From positions 71,444,665 through 71,508,664 of the forward strand of contig OZ026517.1 of assembly GCA_964019695.1 (NCBI GenBank): a DNA stretch of 64,000 nt, written 5' to 3'. The position numbers and the translations under genes are program-made. The DNA comes from Loripinus fragilis. Its lineage: Eukaryota; Mollusca; Bivalvia; Lucinida; Lucinidae. Positions 1 through 9,646 of the stretch are shown here, piece by piece. The stretch's first letter is position 1, and each line of letters opens with the position of its first letter. A model generated the notes under the pieces. It made no database searches, was not told the origin of the DNA, and saw only the letters and a list, made by a program, of their open reading frames with translations.

Positions 1-929
1 CTCACTGTACCCCCACTGTACTCTCACTGTATCCCCACTGTATCCTCCCTGTACCCTCAATGTATCCTCCTTCCCTCCTCCTCCTCACCCTCTCCACCTC
101 CCTCCTAATCTCACTGTACCCAAACTGAACCCTCACTGTGCCCCAATGTACCCTCAATGTATCCTCACTGTACCCCACTGTACCCTCACTGTATCCCAAC
201 TGAACCCTCACTGTATCCTCACTGTGCCCCAATGTACCCTCACTGTATACTCACTGTACCCACTGTACTCTCACTGTAACCCCACTGTATCCTCCCTGTA
301 CCCTCAATGTATCCTCCTTTCCTCCTCCTCCTGACCCTCTCCTCCTCCCTCCTAATCCCACTGTACCCCAACTGAACCCTCACTGTGCCCCAATGTACCC
401 TCACTGTATTTTTACTGTACCCCCACTGTACTCTCACTGTATCCCCACTGTATCCTCCCTGTACCCTCAATGTATCCTCCTTCCCTCCTCCTCCTCACCC
501 TCTCAACCTCCCTCCTAATCTCACTGTACCCAAACTGAACCCTCACTGTGCCCCAATGTACCCTCAATGTATCCTCACTGTACCCCACTGTACCCTCACT
601 GTATCCTAACCGAACCCTCACTGTATCCTCACTGTGCCCCAATGTACCCTCACTGTATACTCACTGTACCCCACTGTACTCTCACTGTAACCCCACTGTA
701 TCCTCCCTGTACCCTCAATGTATCCTCCTTTCCTCCTCCTCCTGACCCTCTCCTCCTCCCTCCTAATCCCACTGTACCCCAACTGAACCCTCACTGTGCC
801 CCAATGTACCCTCACTGTATTCTCACTGTACCCCACTGTACTCTCACTGTATCCCCACTGTATCCTCCCTGTACCCTCACTGTATCCTCCTTCCCCCTCC
901 TCCTCACCCTCTCCTCCTCCCTCCTAGCT
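1..929. repeat. 11-12 bp minisatellite (CACTGTACCCTC type) with ~410-bp higher-order period
   Basis: The stretch consists of variants of CACTGTACCCT and CACTGTATCCT. C/T-rich blocks (TCCTCCTTCCCTCCTCC) recur inside it, and the whole pattern repeats about every 410 bases. It is the inverted counterpart of 3646-4745. The open frames across it are by-products of the short period and are not genes. Confidence 0.95.
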
Positions 930-1035
930 CCATTATGAATTCGAACTATCATGATCACTGTTTTTTACGGCCATTATACTCGTTGTAGAACGTTCTATCA
1001 TCGTAGGTTCACCGGTAATTGTGGGTTGACCATGA

Positions 1036-1179
1036 TTATATAATGATTAAGCATAACAGTTTCGCTTTAAACAACCAGTCGTCAGCATTTACGCTATGTA
1101 TAGTCTTAAGATGATGTACTATATCTAGCACATCCTTTCTATGGCATATTGGACACTGGAACTTGTATCTATGAGGCAT
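1036..1179 (-). CDS. Small C2H2 zinc-finger-like protein (left palindrome copy)
   Basis: This is a 47-residue ORF starting at the first in-frame ATG (MPHRYKFQCPICHRKD). It contains C-x2-C followed by two histidines spaced H-x4-H, which fits one C2H2 zinc finger of slightly unusual spacing. It lies in the left palindrome arm. The right-arm copy differs by only a few residues, and the frame stays open in both. The function is unknown. A DNA-binding peptide is an inference from the finger alone. Confidence 0.4.
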   Translation of the reverse strand: MPHRYKFQCPICHRKDVLDIVHHLKTIHSVNADDWLFKAKLLCLIII

Positions 1180-1575
1180 AGTTTTGATCTGTTTTAAACA
1201 CCATTTAAAACGAAACTTTATGTATATCAGCTTGCTGGGCAAGCCTTTCCTTTTAAATCGAAACTTTTATAATACAAACGCGAACCTTCCTTTAAAAACG
1301 ACACTTTTATGTATAACCTGGCAAGCCTTTCCTTTTAAATCTAAACGCTTATAATACAAGTGCGAGCCTTCCTTTTAAAACGACACTTTTATGTTTCAGC
1401 TTCCTGGACAATGCTTTTCACGCGTTCTTATAACGCGAAGATGAATCACGCTATAAAAAAAAAAACGTGTGGCGTTCGAAAACACCAAACGTTTGAGCTA
1501 AATAGTATCATTTAAACTGTTCAATTTGCTGTTTGACTGTCATATTAGCTATGACTCGATTGCATGCGATGCGCA

Positions 1576-1610
1576 TTATATAGCGAGAGGTTTTTTTCTG
1601 ATTGGTCAAT
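1576..1610 (-). promoter_or_regulatory. CCAAT + TATATAA promoter (left palindrome arm)
   Basis: On the minus strand, TTGACCAATCAG is followed about 20 nt later by CTATATAA. The same arrangement occurs in the right arm (2965-3000) and in front of the PC4-like gene (5235-5267). No long ORF follows it here. Confidence 0.55.
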
Positions 1611-1907
1611 TAAAAGTAATATCGTTATTAATGTATATCATAAGCCATACATTTCGCAATTCGTCTCTAGACTATGAACAGACGATACGTAAGTTGAATT
1701 TAGGGGTTAATTGTCTCATGTACCTACCTGTACACGAGCGAAGGCTCTGGCGATACCAGCTTGTGTTAAGTCGTTGATGAATACTTTTAAGAAATCTTTA
1801 TGAGCGTAGGACGCCTAGTCACTGCGAGAGTTAGGAAAGATCTGTAATGCGATCATGAGTCGACTATTTAATGTCTACATACGATGATGTCATCCAAAAT
1901 GGCCGTC

Positions 1908-1917
1908 GCGCATGCGC
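1908..1917. promoter_or_regulatory. NRF1-like palindromic site GCGCATGCGC (left arm)
   Basis: This is an exact GCGCATGCGC core with an AAAATGGCCG block (YY1-like) next to it. The mirror copy is at 2656-2665. Function is inferred from motif identity only. Confidence 0.35.
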
Positions 1918-2090
1918 AGTGAAAGCATTTAATTAAACAACATCTATATCCGTACTTTGTACATTAGTTCTCAGGTAAATATAGACTCTGACAAAGGCGA
2001 AGAATTATTGGTGTATTTATACACCCTAGACATTTAGCATGAAAAGGGCGAAAATCGCTATCGCCTTTCCTAGTACACGCTATAGATACA

Positions 2091-2482
2091 TCAGACGTCT
2101 GGTCCCATGGACAGGCTCATCTGCTTGAATAACGCACTCTGATCAGTAAATTCGATGTTGAACAGCGAAGACCCAACGCAATGATACAGCAAAGTCGTCC
2201 GTATTGAAAAGGTGGGTTTTCCGTGGGCCTGTCTCAATTCCTCCTGAATTGTAAAATCGATAAACAATTTCAAAACATGGATCAAAGTGAATGCAGCCGG
2301 TCAGATCCGGTCAGCTGATTATATTGCTGAATGAATTGAGACAGGCCCACGGAAAACCCACCTTTTCAATACGGACGACTTTGCTGTATCATTGCGTTGG
2401 GTCTTCGCTGTTCAACATCGAATTTACTGATCAGAGTGCGTTATTCAAGCAGATGAGCCTGTCCATCGGACCAGATGTCTGA
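2091..2482. other. Short ORF remnant duplicated on both sides of the palindrome centre
   Basis: Both arms encode the same ~50-residue stretch (with ELRQAHGKPTFSIRTT near its start), ending at GPDV. The left copy is on the minus strand and the right copy on the plus strand, both reading away from the spacer. The reading frames differ upstream of the shared part, where the arms end. I do not recognise the sequence. It may be a fragment of a coding region or chance. Confidence 0.3.
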
Positions 2483-2655
2483 TGTATCTATAGCGTGTAC
2501 TAGGAAAGGCGATGGCGATTTTCGCCCTTTTCATGCTAAATGTCTAGGGTGTATAAATACACCAATAATTCTTCGCCTTTGTCAGAGTCTATATTTACCT
2601 GAGAACTAATGTACAAAGTACGGATATAGATGTTGTTTAATTAAATGCTTTCACT

Positions 2656-2665
2656 GCGCATGCGC
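2656..2665. promoter_or_regulatory. NRF1-like palindromic site GCGCATGCGC (right arm)
   Basis: Mirror copy of the site at 1908-1917, again next to a GGCCATTTTGG block. It is conserved in both arms. Confidence 0.35.
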
Positions 2666-2964
2666 GACGGCCATTTTGGATGACATCATCGTATGTAGAC
2701 ATTAAATAGTCGACTCATGATCGCATTACAGAGCTTTCCTAACTCTCGCAGTGACTAGGCGTCCTACGCTCATAAAGATTTCTTAAAAGTATTCATCAAC
2801 GACTTAACACAAGCTGGTATCGCCAGAGCCTTCGCTGCTCGTGTACAGGTAGGTACATGAGACAATTAACCCCTAAATTCAACTTACGTATCGTCTGTTC
2901 ATAGTCTAGAGACGAATTGCGAAATGTATGGCTTATGATATACATTTATAACGATATTACTTTT

Positions 2965-3000
2965 AATTGACCAATCAGAAAAAAACCTCTCGCTATATAA
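2965..3000 (+). promoter_or_regulatory. CCAAT + TATATAA promoter (right palindrome arm)
   Basis: TTGACCAATCAG (CCAAT box 2971-2975), CCTCTCGC and TATATAA (2994-3000) align with the PC4-gene promoter at 5235-5267. The similarity continues about 50 nt downstream into that gene's 5' leader, and then the sequences diverge. A promoter with its leader has been duplicated without its gene. Confidence 0.6.
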
Positions 3001-3394
3001 TGCGCATCACATGCAATCGAGTCATAGCTAATATGACAGTCGAACAGCAAATTGAACAGTTTAAATGATACTATTTAGCTCAAACGTTTGGTGTTTTCGA
3101 ACGCCACATGTTTTTTTTTATAGCGTGATTCATATTCGCGTTATAAGAACGCGTGAAAAGCATTGTCCAGGAAGCTGAAACATAAAAGTGTCGTTTTAAA
3201 AGGAAGGCTCGCACTTGTATTATAAGCGTTTAGATTTAAAAGGAAAGGCTTGCCAGGTTATACATAAAAGTGTCGTTTTTAAAGGAAGGTTCGCGTTTGT
3301 ATTATAAAAGTTTCGATTTAAAAGGAAAGGCTTGCCCAGCAAGCTGATATACATAAAGTTTCGTTTTAAATGGTGTTTAAGACAGATCAAAACT

Positions 3395-3538
3395 ATGCCT
3401 CATAGATACAAGTTCCAGTGTCCAATATGCCATAGAAAGGATGTGCTAAATATAGTACATCATCTTAAGACTATACATAGCGTAAATGCTGACGACTTGT
3501 TGTTTAAAGCGAAACTGTTATGCTTAATCATTATATAA
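3395..3538 (+). CDS. Small C2H2 zinc-finger-like protein (right palindrome copy)
   Basis: A 47-residue ORF beginning MPHRYKFQCPIC, with CxxC and H-x4-H, and nearly identical to the minus-strand ORF at 1036-1179. The frame is open further upstream without an ATG, so 3395 is the first proper start. It sits about 400 nt downstream of the arm's CCAAT/TATA promoter. The function is unknown. Confidence 0.4.
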   Translation: MPHRYKFQCPICHRKDVLNIVHHLKTIHSVNADDLLFKAKLLCLIII

Positions 3539-3645
3539 TCATGGTCAACCCACAATTACCGGTGAACCTACGATGATAGAACGTTCTACAACGAGTATAA
3601 TGGCCGTAAAAAACAGTGATCATGATAGTTCGAATTCATAATGGA

Positions 3646-4745
3646 GCTAGGAGGGAGGAGGAGAGGGTGAGGAGGAGGGGGAAGGAGGATACAGTGAGGG
3701 TACAGGGAGGATACAGTGGGGATACAGTGAGAGTACAGTGGGGTACAGTGAGGATACAGTGAGGGTACATTGGGGCACAGTGAGGGTTCAGTTGGGGTAC
3801 AGTGGGATTAGGAGGGAGGAGGAGAGGGTCAGGAGGAGGAGGAAAGGAGGATACATTGAGGGTACAGGGAGGATACAGTGGGGTTACAGTGAGAGTACAG
3901 TGGGGTACAGTGAGTATACAGTGAGGGTACATTGGGGCACAGTGAGGATACAGTGAGGGTTTGGTTAGGATACAGTGAGGGTACAGTGGGGTACAGTGAG
4001 GATACATTGAGGGTACATTGGGGCACAGTGAGGGTTCAGTTTGGGTACAGTGAGATTAGGAGGGAGGTGGAGAGGGTGAGGAGGAGGAGGGAAGGAGGAT
4101 ACATTGAGGGTACAGGGAGGATACAGTGGGGATACAGTGAGAGTACAGTGGGGGTACAGTGAGGATACAGTGAGGGTACATTGGGGCACAGTGAGGGTTC
4201 AGTTGGGGTACAGTGGGATTAGGAGGGAGGAGGAGAGGGTCAGGAGGAGGAGGAAAGGAGGATACATTGAGGGTACAGGGAGGATACAGTGGGGTTACAG
4301 TGAGAGTACAGTGGGGTACAGTGAATATACAGTGAGGGTACATTGGGGCACAGTGAGGATACAGTGAGGGTTCAGTTGGGATACAGTGAGGGTACAGTGG
4401 GGTACAGTGAGGATACATTGAGGGTAAATTGGGGCACAGTGAGGGTTCAGTTTGGGTACAGTGAGATTAGGAGGGAGGTGGAGAGGGTGAGGAGGAGGAG
4501 GGAAGGAGGATACATTGAGGGTACAGGGAGGATACAGTGGGGATACAGTGAGAGTACAGTGGGGGTACAGTGAGGATACAGTGAGGGTACAGTGAGGATA
4601 CAGTGAGGGTTCAGTTCGGGTAAAGTGGGATACAGTGAGGGTACAGGGAGGATACAGTGAGAGTACAGTGAGAGTACAGTGAGGGTATATTGGGGCACAG
4701 TGAGGGTTCAGTTGGGGTACAGTGAGGATACAGTGAGGATGTAGT
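3646..4745. repeat. 11-12 bp minisatellite (TACAGTGAGGG type), right palindrome arm
   Basis: Variants of TACAGTGAGGG, TACAGTGGGG and TACATTGAGGG alternate with GGAGGAGGAGAGGGT blocks in a ~410-bp higher-order pattern (for example GGAGGATACATTGAGGG at about 3846 and 4256, and 4096 and 4506). It is the inverted copy of 1-929. The last ~170 bp lie beyond the part of the arm visible in this window. Confidence 0.95.
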
Positions 4746-4770
4746 GAATGTACAGTCAGGAAACAATGGT

Positions 4771-4993
4771 CCACCATGTGGTGGTGGTGGTGGAGGTGGA
4801 TGGTGGTGGGTGGTGGTGGTGGGTGGTGGTGGTGGGTGGTGGTGGTGGGTGGTGTCTGTGGTGGTGGTGGGTGGTGGTGGTTGTAGGTGGTGGTGGTGGT
4901 GGTGGTGGTGGTGGGTGGTGGTGGTGGGTGGTGGTTTCTGTGGTGGTGGTGGTTGGTGTCGGTGCTGGTGGTGTTGTCGGTGGTGGTGGTGGT
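4771..4993. repeat. GGT trinucleotide repeat tract
   Basis: Almost pure GGT with interspersed GGGT and TGT changes. It directly follows the minisatellite. The G-rich strand could form quadruplex structures. Poly-Trp/Gly/Val and poly-His/Pro frames across it are artefacts. 4994-5228 has no recognisable gene. Confidence 0.95.
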
Positions 4994-5234
4994 AACAATG
5001 ATCCAATGATCGTAAGAAGGATGGCACCCGTATGAAGGTAGACAAGCAATACTAACTGAGACAAAATGATCAGGTGATCAAACTCAGAAAAGATTTATTT
5101 ATGGACGTATGGCCGAATCATAATATAGAAACCGAGAAAGCCTCTGAAGACCAAGAGGACTCTACTACGTCGTGAAGGAGAATGAGGAGGAGGGATCAGG
5201 AGTGAGGAGGTTGACCAATCGGATGGCTGGATAA

Positions 5235-5267
5235 TTGACCAATCAGAAGAGACCTCTCACTATATAA
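5235..5267 (+). promoter_or_regulatory. CCAAT + TATA promoter of the PC4-like gene
   Basis: CCAAT box at 5239-5243 within TTGACCAATCAG, then ACCTCTCAC and TATATAAGG (5261-5269). The start codon is 52 nt downstream of the TATA box. It is a close relative of the promoters at 1576-1610 and 2965-3000. Confidence 0.65.
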
Positions 5268-5318
5268 GGCGCTTTGCAGCAATCTAGTCATATCTATTCT
5301 GACAGTCAAACAGTAAAC

Positions 5319-5804
5319 ATGTCTAGATGCAGATTCAGTCTCGGAAACGATCGCTTTATCGAGGTCACAGAATGGAAAGGTGAACTGCGTGTTGACCTGA
5401 GAGAATGGAAAGATGACAAACCGACCAAGAAAGGTATCAGCTTAACCTTGATGCGATGGAAGAATTGGGTGGATTACTTAGAATACGCGGATCAAGCGAG
5501 GACAGAGAAACAAAACTATAAGAGTCATCTTGGAGGGAACGTCTATTGTACCATCACCGAGGGCAGCGCATGTATGGATATAAGGCAGTATTGGAAGCCA
5601 CAAGAAGAGGTGATACCTACGAAAAAGGGATTATACCTGAGACCCCCAGAATACATTGCCGTCAAAGAACTCTTAACAGAAATTGGAAGGGCCTTACCCG
5701 AACTAGACGGGGTCGTACCCTGTTACGTGCAAAGTGATCACATGAATCAGTTATGGGCATTACGGTGTTTGGAGTGTAACCCTAATGACTATCAAAACTG
5801 GTAA
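5319..5804 (+). CDS. Tandem PC4-like (SUB1/p15) single-stranded DNA binding protein
   Basis: A 161-residue protein with two copies of the PC4 C-terminal fold signature. Residues about 5-58 carry FSLGNDRF, a beta segment ending in VDLREW, then TKKGISLT and an aromatic W. Residues about 69-124 repeat the order: LGGNVYCT, MDIRQYW, TKKGLYL. PC4-family proteins bind single-stranded or melted DNA as dimers and act in transcription and replication. Two domains in one chain would make an internal pseudo-dimer. The start chosen is the ATG 52 nt after the TATA box, because the longer open frame has its upstream codons inside the promoter and leader. It heads a compact plus-strand cassette with 5841-5993 and 6044-6370. 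The family is clear by motif, and its role in a virus-like element is inferred. Confidence 0.8.
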   Translation: MSRCRFSLGNDRFIEVTEWKGELRVDLREWKDDKPTKKGISLTLMRWKNWVDYLEYADQARTEKQNYKSHLGGNVYCTITEGSACMDIRQYWKPQEEVIPTKKGLYLRPPEYIAVKELLTEIGRALPELDGVVPCYVQSDHMNQLWALRCLECNPNDYQNW

Positions 5805-5840
5805 CTAAGAAAAGGGATTAAGTATTGAGTAGGCGTAAAT

Positions 5841-5993
5841 ATGTTCGCCATTACTTTTATGTGTATAGCTTTGTTTGATGAACTGTTGTTTCGGATGAGA
5901 TGTAGACAACTACGGCGCGAAGCCAGAGAGGCTGCTGAGCAATTAATCGAGGTGCTTGAGGATAGTGAACTAGACTATCGCCCGTTCGTATGA
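5841..5993 (+). CDS. 50-aa peptide with hydrophobic N-terminus
   Basis: The ORF starts MFAITFMCIALFDELLF, a short membrane-segment-like stretch. A basic RMRCRQLRREAREA helix and an acidic tail follow. It lies 36 nt after the PC4-like gene and 50 nt before the 108-aa gene. It is too short to identify. Spacing, the ATG and dense packing argue for a real gene, but this is not proof. Confidence 0.4.
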   Translation: MFAITFMCIALFDELLFRMRCRQLRREAREAAEQLIEVLEDSELDYRPFV

Positions 5994-6043
5994 ATAGAGC
6001 GTAAGAATAACTCGAGCACGAAGGAGGAAATCGATCAAAAGAG

Positions 6044-6370
6044 ATGGGCACTAGACTCGTTTACGATTACCAACAGCAGAAGTGGATTCCGTACGTCTCG
6101 GATCCCGACAAATGGTTTCAGCACTTGCTGGATGTTAGAGATGGCTACGCGGAACGCGACAGTCAGGGTCATTATATTGTGGGTAGTGGACGGAAATACA
6201 GAGAGTTGAAAGAAATGAGACAAAAGGAAAAACCCGTAGTGAACCTGGTCACCCCAGTAGCCCAAGCTTTAGAAATGGCAAAATCGGAGCTTAAGCGAAA
6301 AGGAGAGGATAGTATAACGGACGGAGGTCGTAAGACAGCAACTTGGGACTGGAATTCATTAAAATACTGA
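6044..6370 (+). CDS. 108-aa protein of a virus-like cassette, function unknown
   Basis: The ORF starts at an ATG after a purine-rich AAGGAGGAAATCGATC stretch. Notable parts are YDYQQQKWIPYVSDPDKWF, then a HYIVGSGRKYREL segment near residue 45 and a lysine/glutamate-rich C-terminal half. Aromatic-rich N-terminal and charged C-terminal halves suggest a small structural or nucleic-acid-associated virus-like protein. I cannot name the family with confidence. Codon use is GC-richer than the surrounding AT-rich DNA and matches the PC4-like gene upstream, which supports one cassette. Confidence 0.55.
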   Translation: MGTRLVYDYQQQKWIPYVSDPDKWFQHLLDVRDGYAERDSQGHYIVGSGRKYRELKEMRQKEKPVVNLVTPVAQALEMAKSELKRKGEDSITDGGRKTATWDWNSLKY

Positions 6371-6427
6371 AGGACGAACGGCAAATAATTGCGCAATATG
6401 CTCCTAAGTTAGCCAGACGCCATATGC

Positions 6428-6618
6428 ATGGCAAGGAACCCGTTCTACGTTGATAGACAATCATATCCCTCTCAGCCTTTACGACCCAATTACGAAGCCG
6501 ATCAGTACGTGGAAAAAGACGTGAAAGGACCGTGCTGAAAAAAAAGGGCCCACCGGGGGAACGGGATAAACCGAGCGCTGCGACGCGCTACACCATTAAA
6601 GACTGGATCTCGTTCTGA
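6428..6618 (+). pseudogene. Small proline/charged ORF broken by a frameshift
   Basis: A 36-codon ORF opens at 6428 (MARNPFYVDRQSYPSQPLRP) and stops at 6538. The other frame then stays open from about 6535 to the stop at 6616-6618. It is rich in lysine and has a GPPGERDKP stretch. The switch coincides with a run of eight A, a typical slip or error site. It would be about 60 codons if one frame. It continues the GC-rich cassette of 5319-6370. The function is unknown. Confidence 0.35.
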
Positions 6619-6769
6619 ACTTCATAAAAAAACCACCCGGAAATAATTGAGAGGCCCCTCACCCTTGTATATAGAAGAACGACACCGCGCTCTAGGACGT
6701 GACGCTACCTTCTCGTGGTCTAGGGCGTTGACTCACCCTCCGAGGTGTAACCGAACGCGTCACAGGGGG

Positions 6770-6843
6770 CCGCCATCTTGATTTCGTGGGGGCCGCCATC
6801 TTGGTGTCGTGGGGGCCGCCATCTTGGACCGGAAGTGACGTCA
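6770..6843 (+). promoter_or_regulatory. Triple YY1-type repeat followed by composite ETS/CRE site
   Basis: CCGCCATCTTG occurs at 6770-6780, 6793-6803 and 6816-6826 in a ~23-bp direct repeat. It is followed at once by CCGGAAGT (ETS core, 6829-6836) overlapping TGACGTCA (CRE, 6836-6843). This resembles a TATA-less metazoan promoter. No gene is recognised directly downstream. It could serve the cassette to the left, be part of a mobile element, or be a remnant. Confidence 0.45.
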
Positions 6844-6860
6844 TTGACTCTATAGTGACG

Positions 6861-9034
6861 CCTATACTACTCCCAGCCTTCTCCGGTCTTTCAGATGAGG
6901 CTTTAAAAAGAGTCCAGTTTCTAAATGACTTAACACAACATTGTTATTTATTTTTATTTTATTTTTTCGGGTGGAGGGGGGGGGGGCTCCGGTGACAAGT
7001 GGAATATATATAGGGTATAAAATTTGCCTTGACGCGAGAAAATCTGTCTTCGGAGTTTGTGAACAACAAAAGCGCAGACCATGAGACCAGCCTGCACATC
7101 CGGGTAGTCTGAACAGCGCCTTTATTTTCGCCGATTGAAAAGTATCATATCTAGACTTGTTACGAGCAAAATTTCAATTTTCTAGCTACTCTCTGAGGCT
7201 GAGGAGACTGGTTTGAGTCTCGCTTTGTCTGAAACCACGAAGACAGTTCTTGTCACGCGCGTCGAGGCCTATATTGGACTAGAAACTGCCTGCTACCTTA
7301 TAGCAGGGCTTATCTTAATTCAAGCTGACAACCTGGGGTGGGTAACAAGAATAATTTTCGTAAGTTACATTTAACGATGGCTTTACGAAGACAATAACGA
7401 ATGAATAACGATACGACAGACCGGTAACAATATCGAATCGTTACATCATCGTTACTAGCTGCTTAGTTAGTTAAGTAACGAAGACGCTGTGCCTGTGTAG
7501 AAGCGGCGTAAAATGAAAATTCTTTAATATATGTTTTATTAAAATGTCTCAAGGTATGGAATGAATCGTAATAAAAAGTAAAAACACCCAAATTACATAA
7601 CAGAATAAGTTGAAGGATCCTTTCTGATGACGTAGACATCAGATACCCGGTACTCTGCATTACCTTTAAAGCTAGGGTGGGGGTTTTAAATTCCTAGCCG
7701 TCATTTCTCTTCTGCAGCACTCAGTGACAATAGTTTGAAGGTACTAATATTTATCTAGAAGAGATCCCTGTCAACCCCCGCCACCAGCCCCCTCCTCGAT
7801 GAAAAAACCCTGCATGGTTTCTGAAACTTCTTCACAGGTGGACTTCTAAGCATTTTTTCTGTTGAAACACGAGGTATGCCGCTTCAATTTTGTGTGTACA
7901 TTGTACACAAACGGTAACTATATGACTGGGCCGAATATGAGCTACCCATAAACAAGTACTATAATTTTTAATTTAGTACTATTCTCCAAAGCATCGACCA
8001 GCTATTCAAAGTCTATGCGGAATTCTAAGACATCGTATATTTCGGCGCACAATGATTTAAATTCCTTGAATGACTGTGAAACAAAAAAGCATCATAGTCT
8101 ACCCATTTATTTCCTAAGCTTAATGTGTCTGGAACTGTTTTCTGAGTTTCGGGTTTTCTGGACAAAATTCTTGTTTTTGTTTCTTTTCTTCAAAAGCTTC
8201 GCAATAAAAAGCTTTGGCAAACCACTGCGACTATAAGCATGATAAGGGTTCCTTCGGCAGTCAGGAAACGGCATGAAAGCAGATAAATACTTACTTGTAA
8301 TATTTAAGTTTTGAAAACTTATGCATAATGTTTGTATTTGTAGGCATATGTCCTTTCATTTGTTTTATTAGTCCCCTTTGGGTCGAAGACCGGTTTTGGA
8401 TACTAGATGTTTGCTTGATTCTTTCCGTCCATCCGTAATAGTGAAATTATGAGTTTCATGTCCGGGAAGGATGAGCCAAATTTATTTCAAATTCACAGGA
8501 TGATTACCCATAGCATAAAAGTGTGTAGCAACCTACCCCCAAGGTCAAGGTCACATTCTTTGAAGTTGTTACACTCAGAATTTCATGTCCAGTCGATACA
8601 TTCTTCAAGAGTAGACCAAACATTACAACGTTACACGATTCTTATCCATAGCATGATGATTTGTCATGCATAACCAGTCCTAAAGAAAATGCGGCCGATT
8701 TTGGGTTGATAAAATTAAGCATGGGGGTCCCAGTGACTTTTAAGCCGATCACCCTATATTTTCTGGGCCCTTTAAGGACCACAATAAAAAGTTACACACC
8801 AAAGTTCAAAAGCTATATGAGCAATCATTTAAAACAAGACGATTGCTATATATCTACTCTAAATACACATTAATAAACATGTGAACCACATGACGGGGCT
8901 ACTTTCGGTCCCAGGGCCCTAATATGAACAAACTTGGAATATTACTGCTAGGCGATGCTATATACCAAATATCAATTACATAGGCATGGTGGTTTCAAAC
9001 AAGTATACATTTTATATCTTTCCTCCAATATAAT
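6861..9034. other. Gene-free stretch with repeat fragments
   Basis: No coding region is recognised. It holds a poly-G run (6976-6987), a short fragment resembling a SINE tail (TCTTTCAGATGAGGCTTTAAA near 6890), TAACGA-rich sequence at 7330-7480 (possible transposon end) and, near 8340-8950, mollusc-type dispersed repeat text. Confidence 0.5.
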
Positions 9035-9215
9035 TAATCAGGAAAAAACGGATCTTGAAGAAACAGAGAGAACCTTCAATATTGGAGAGCAGCAGCGTGA
9101 GGCTCGGTTTTATTCAGTCTGTTCATGCGAGTTAATGGGAAGTGCTGGAACTCTCGACTAGCACCAGCTTAAGCGGTATTCTGCTTTCATTCAGAATCAA
9201 ATATTCCTGAAGGAC
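9035..9215 (+). repeat. Dispersed repeat, copy 1 of a three-copy family
   Basis: It contains AAAACGGATC, a GAGAGAACCT segment, TTTTATTCAGTCTGTTCATG and CTTAAGCGGTATTCTGCTTT in the same order as at 41035-41220 and 41308-41460. It is a non-coding dispersed repeat of unknown class. Confidence 0.7.
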
Positions 9216-9230
9216 CGGAATAAAACGTGT

Positions 9231-9465
9231 TTAATTTTTGTCCCGTGGGGTTGGGGCATAACTTGAACAAACTTGGTAATGTACACTACATGATGCTACA
9301 CACAATACATGGTTATTACAGAGGGTAATATAAGCATCATTCTTGCCAAGTATGGTAAAAATACAGAGAGACGACCAATAGTTGAAGACGCGGGACGTAC
9401 GACGGACATCCAACGATCGCAACAGCTCCCCTTCAGCCTTTGGCTCAGGTGAGCTAAAATGGAGG
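9231..9465 (-). repeat. Dispersed repeat end with GCTCAGGTGAGCTAAAA terminus
   Basis: The segment GACGGACATCCAACGATCGC ... CTTTGGCTCAGGTGAGCTAAAA matches the right end of the element at 14930-17165 and, more loosely, 23281-23372. Translations giving SSPEPKAEGELL come from this repeat and are not a gene. Confidence 0.6.
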
Positions 9466-9646
9466 GGCGGCAAGGCTTAAAACTGCAAAACGTACACAGT
9501 TAATGTATTGCTGATCCATTTAAGGTCATCATAAAGTTGGTGTTGGATATAACGACTCTTTGACATATTTCAGGCCATATCCAGCGATGTCATTTAGCCG
9601 AATTTGTTCGCTAGTGACTGGCAACTACTATTTCTTTGAATCAGCG

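Larger units (their letters stand above)
1..4574. repeat. Giant palindrome: two ~2.2-kb inverted arms around a 91-bp spacer
   Basis: Positions 1-2241 read in reverse complement match 2333 to about 4574 almost base for base. The spacer is 2242-2332. Markers pair across the arms: the junction with unique sequence (925-960 with 3603-3647), the zinc-finger ORF (1036-1179 with 3395-3538), the CCAAT/TATA promoter (1576-1610 with 2965-3000) and a GCGCATGCGC site (1908-1917 with 2656-2665). The arms differ by scattered substitutions and small poly-T length changes, so they are not a perfect fold-back copy. Each arm also holds about 2.5 copies of a ~95-bp direct repeat (about 1240-1430 and 3130-3330). 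The left arm runs out of the window. It could be joined terminal inverted repeats of a linear element, a segmental inverted duplication, or an assembly artefact. Confidence 0.93.

Noticed and set aside
4295..5064. ORFs of 80-160 codons rich in Pro/His/Thr or Trp/Gly/Val
   Set aside because: They lie in the minisatellite and GGT tract. Open frames come from the repeat sequence.
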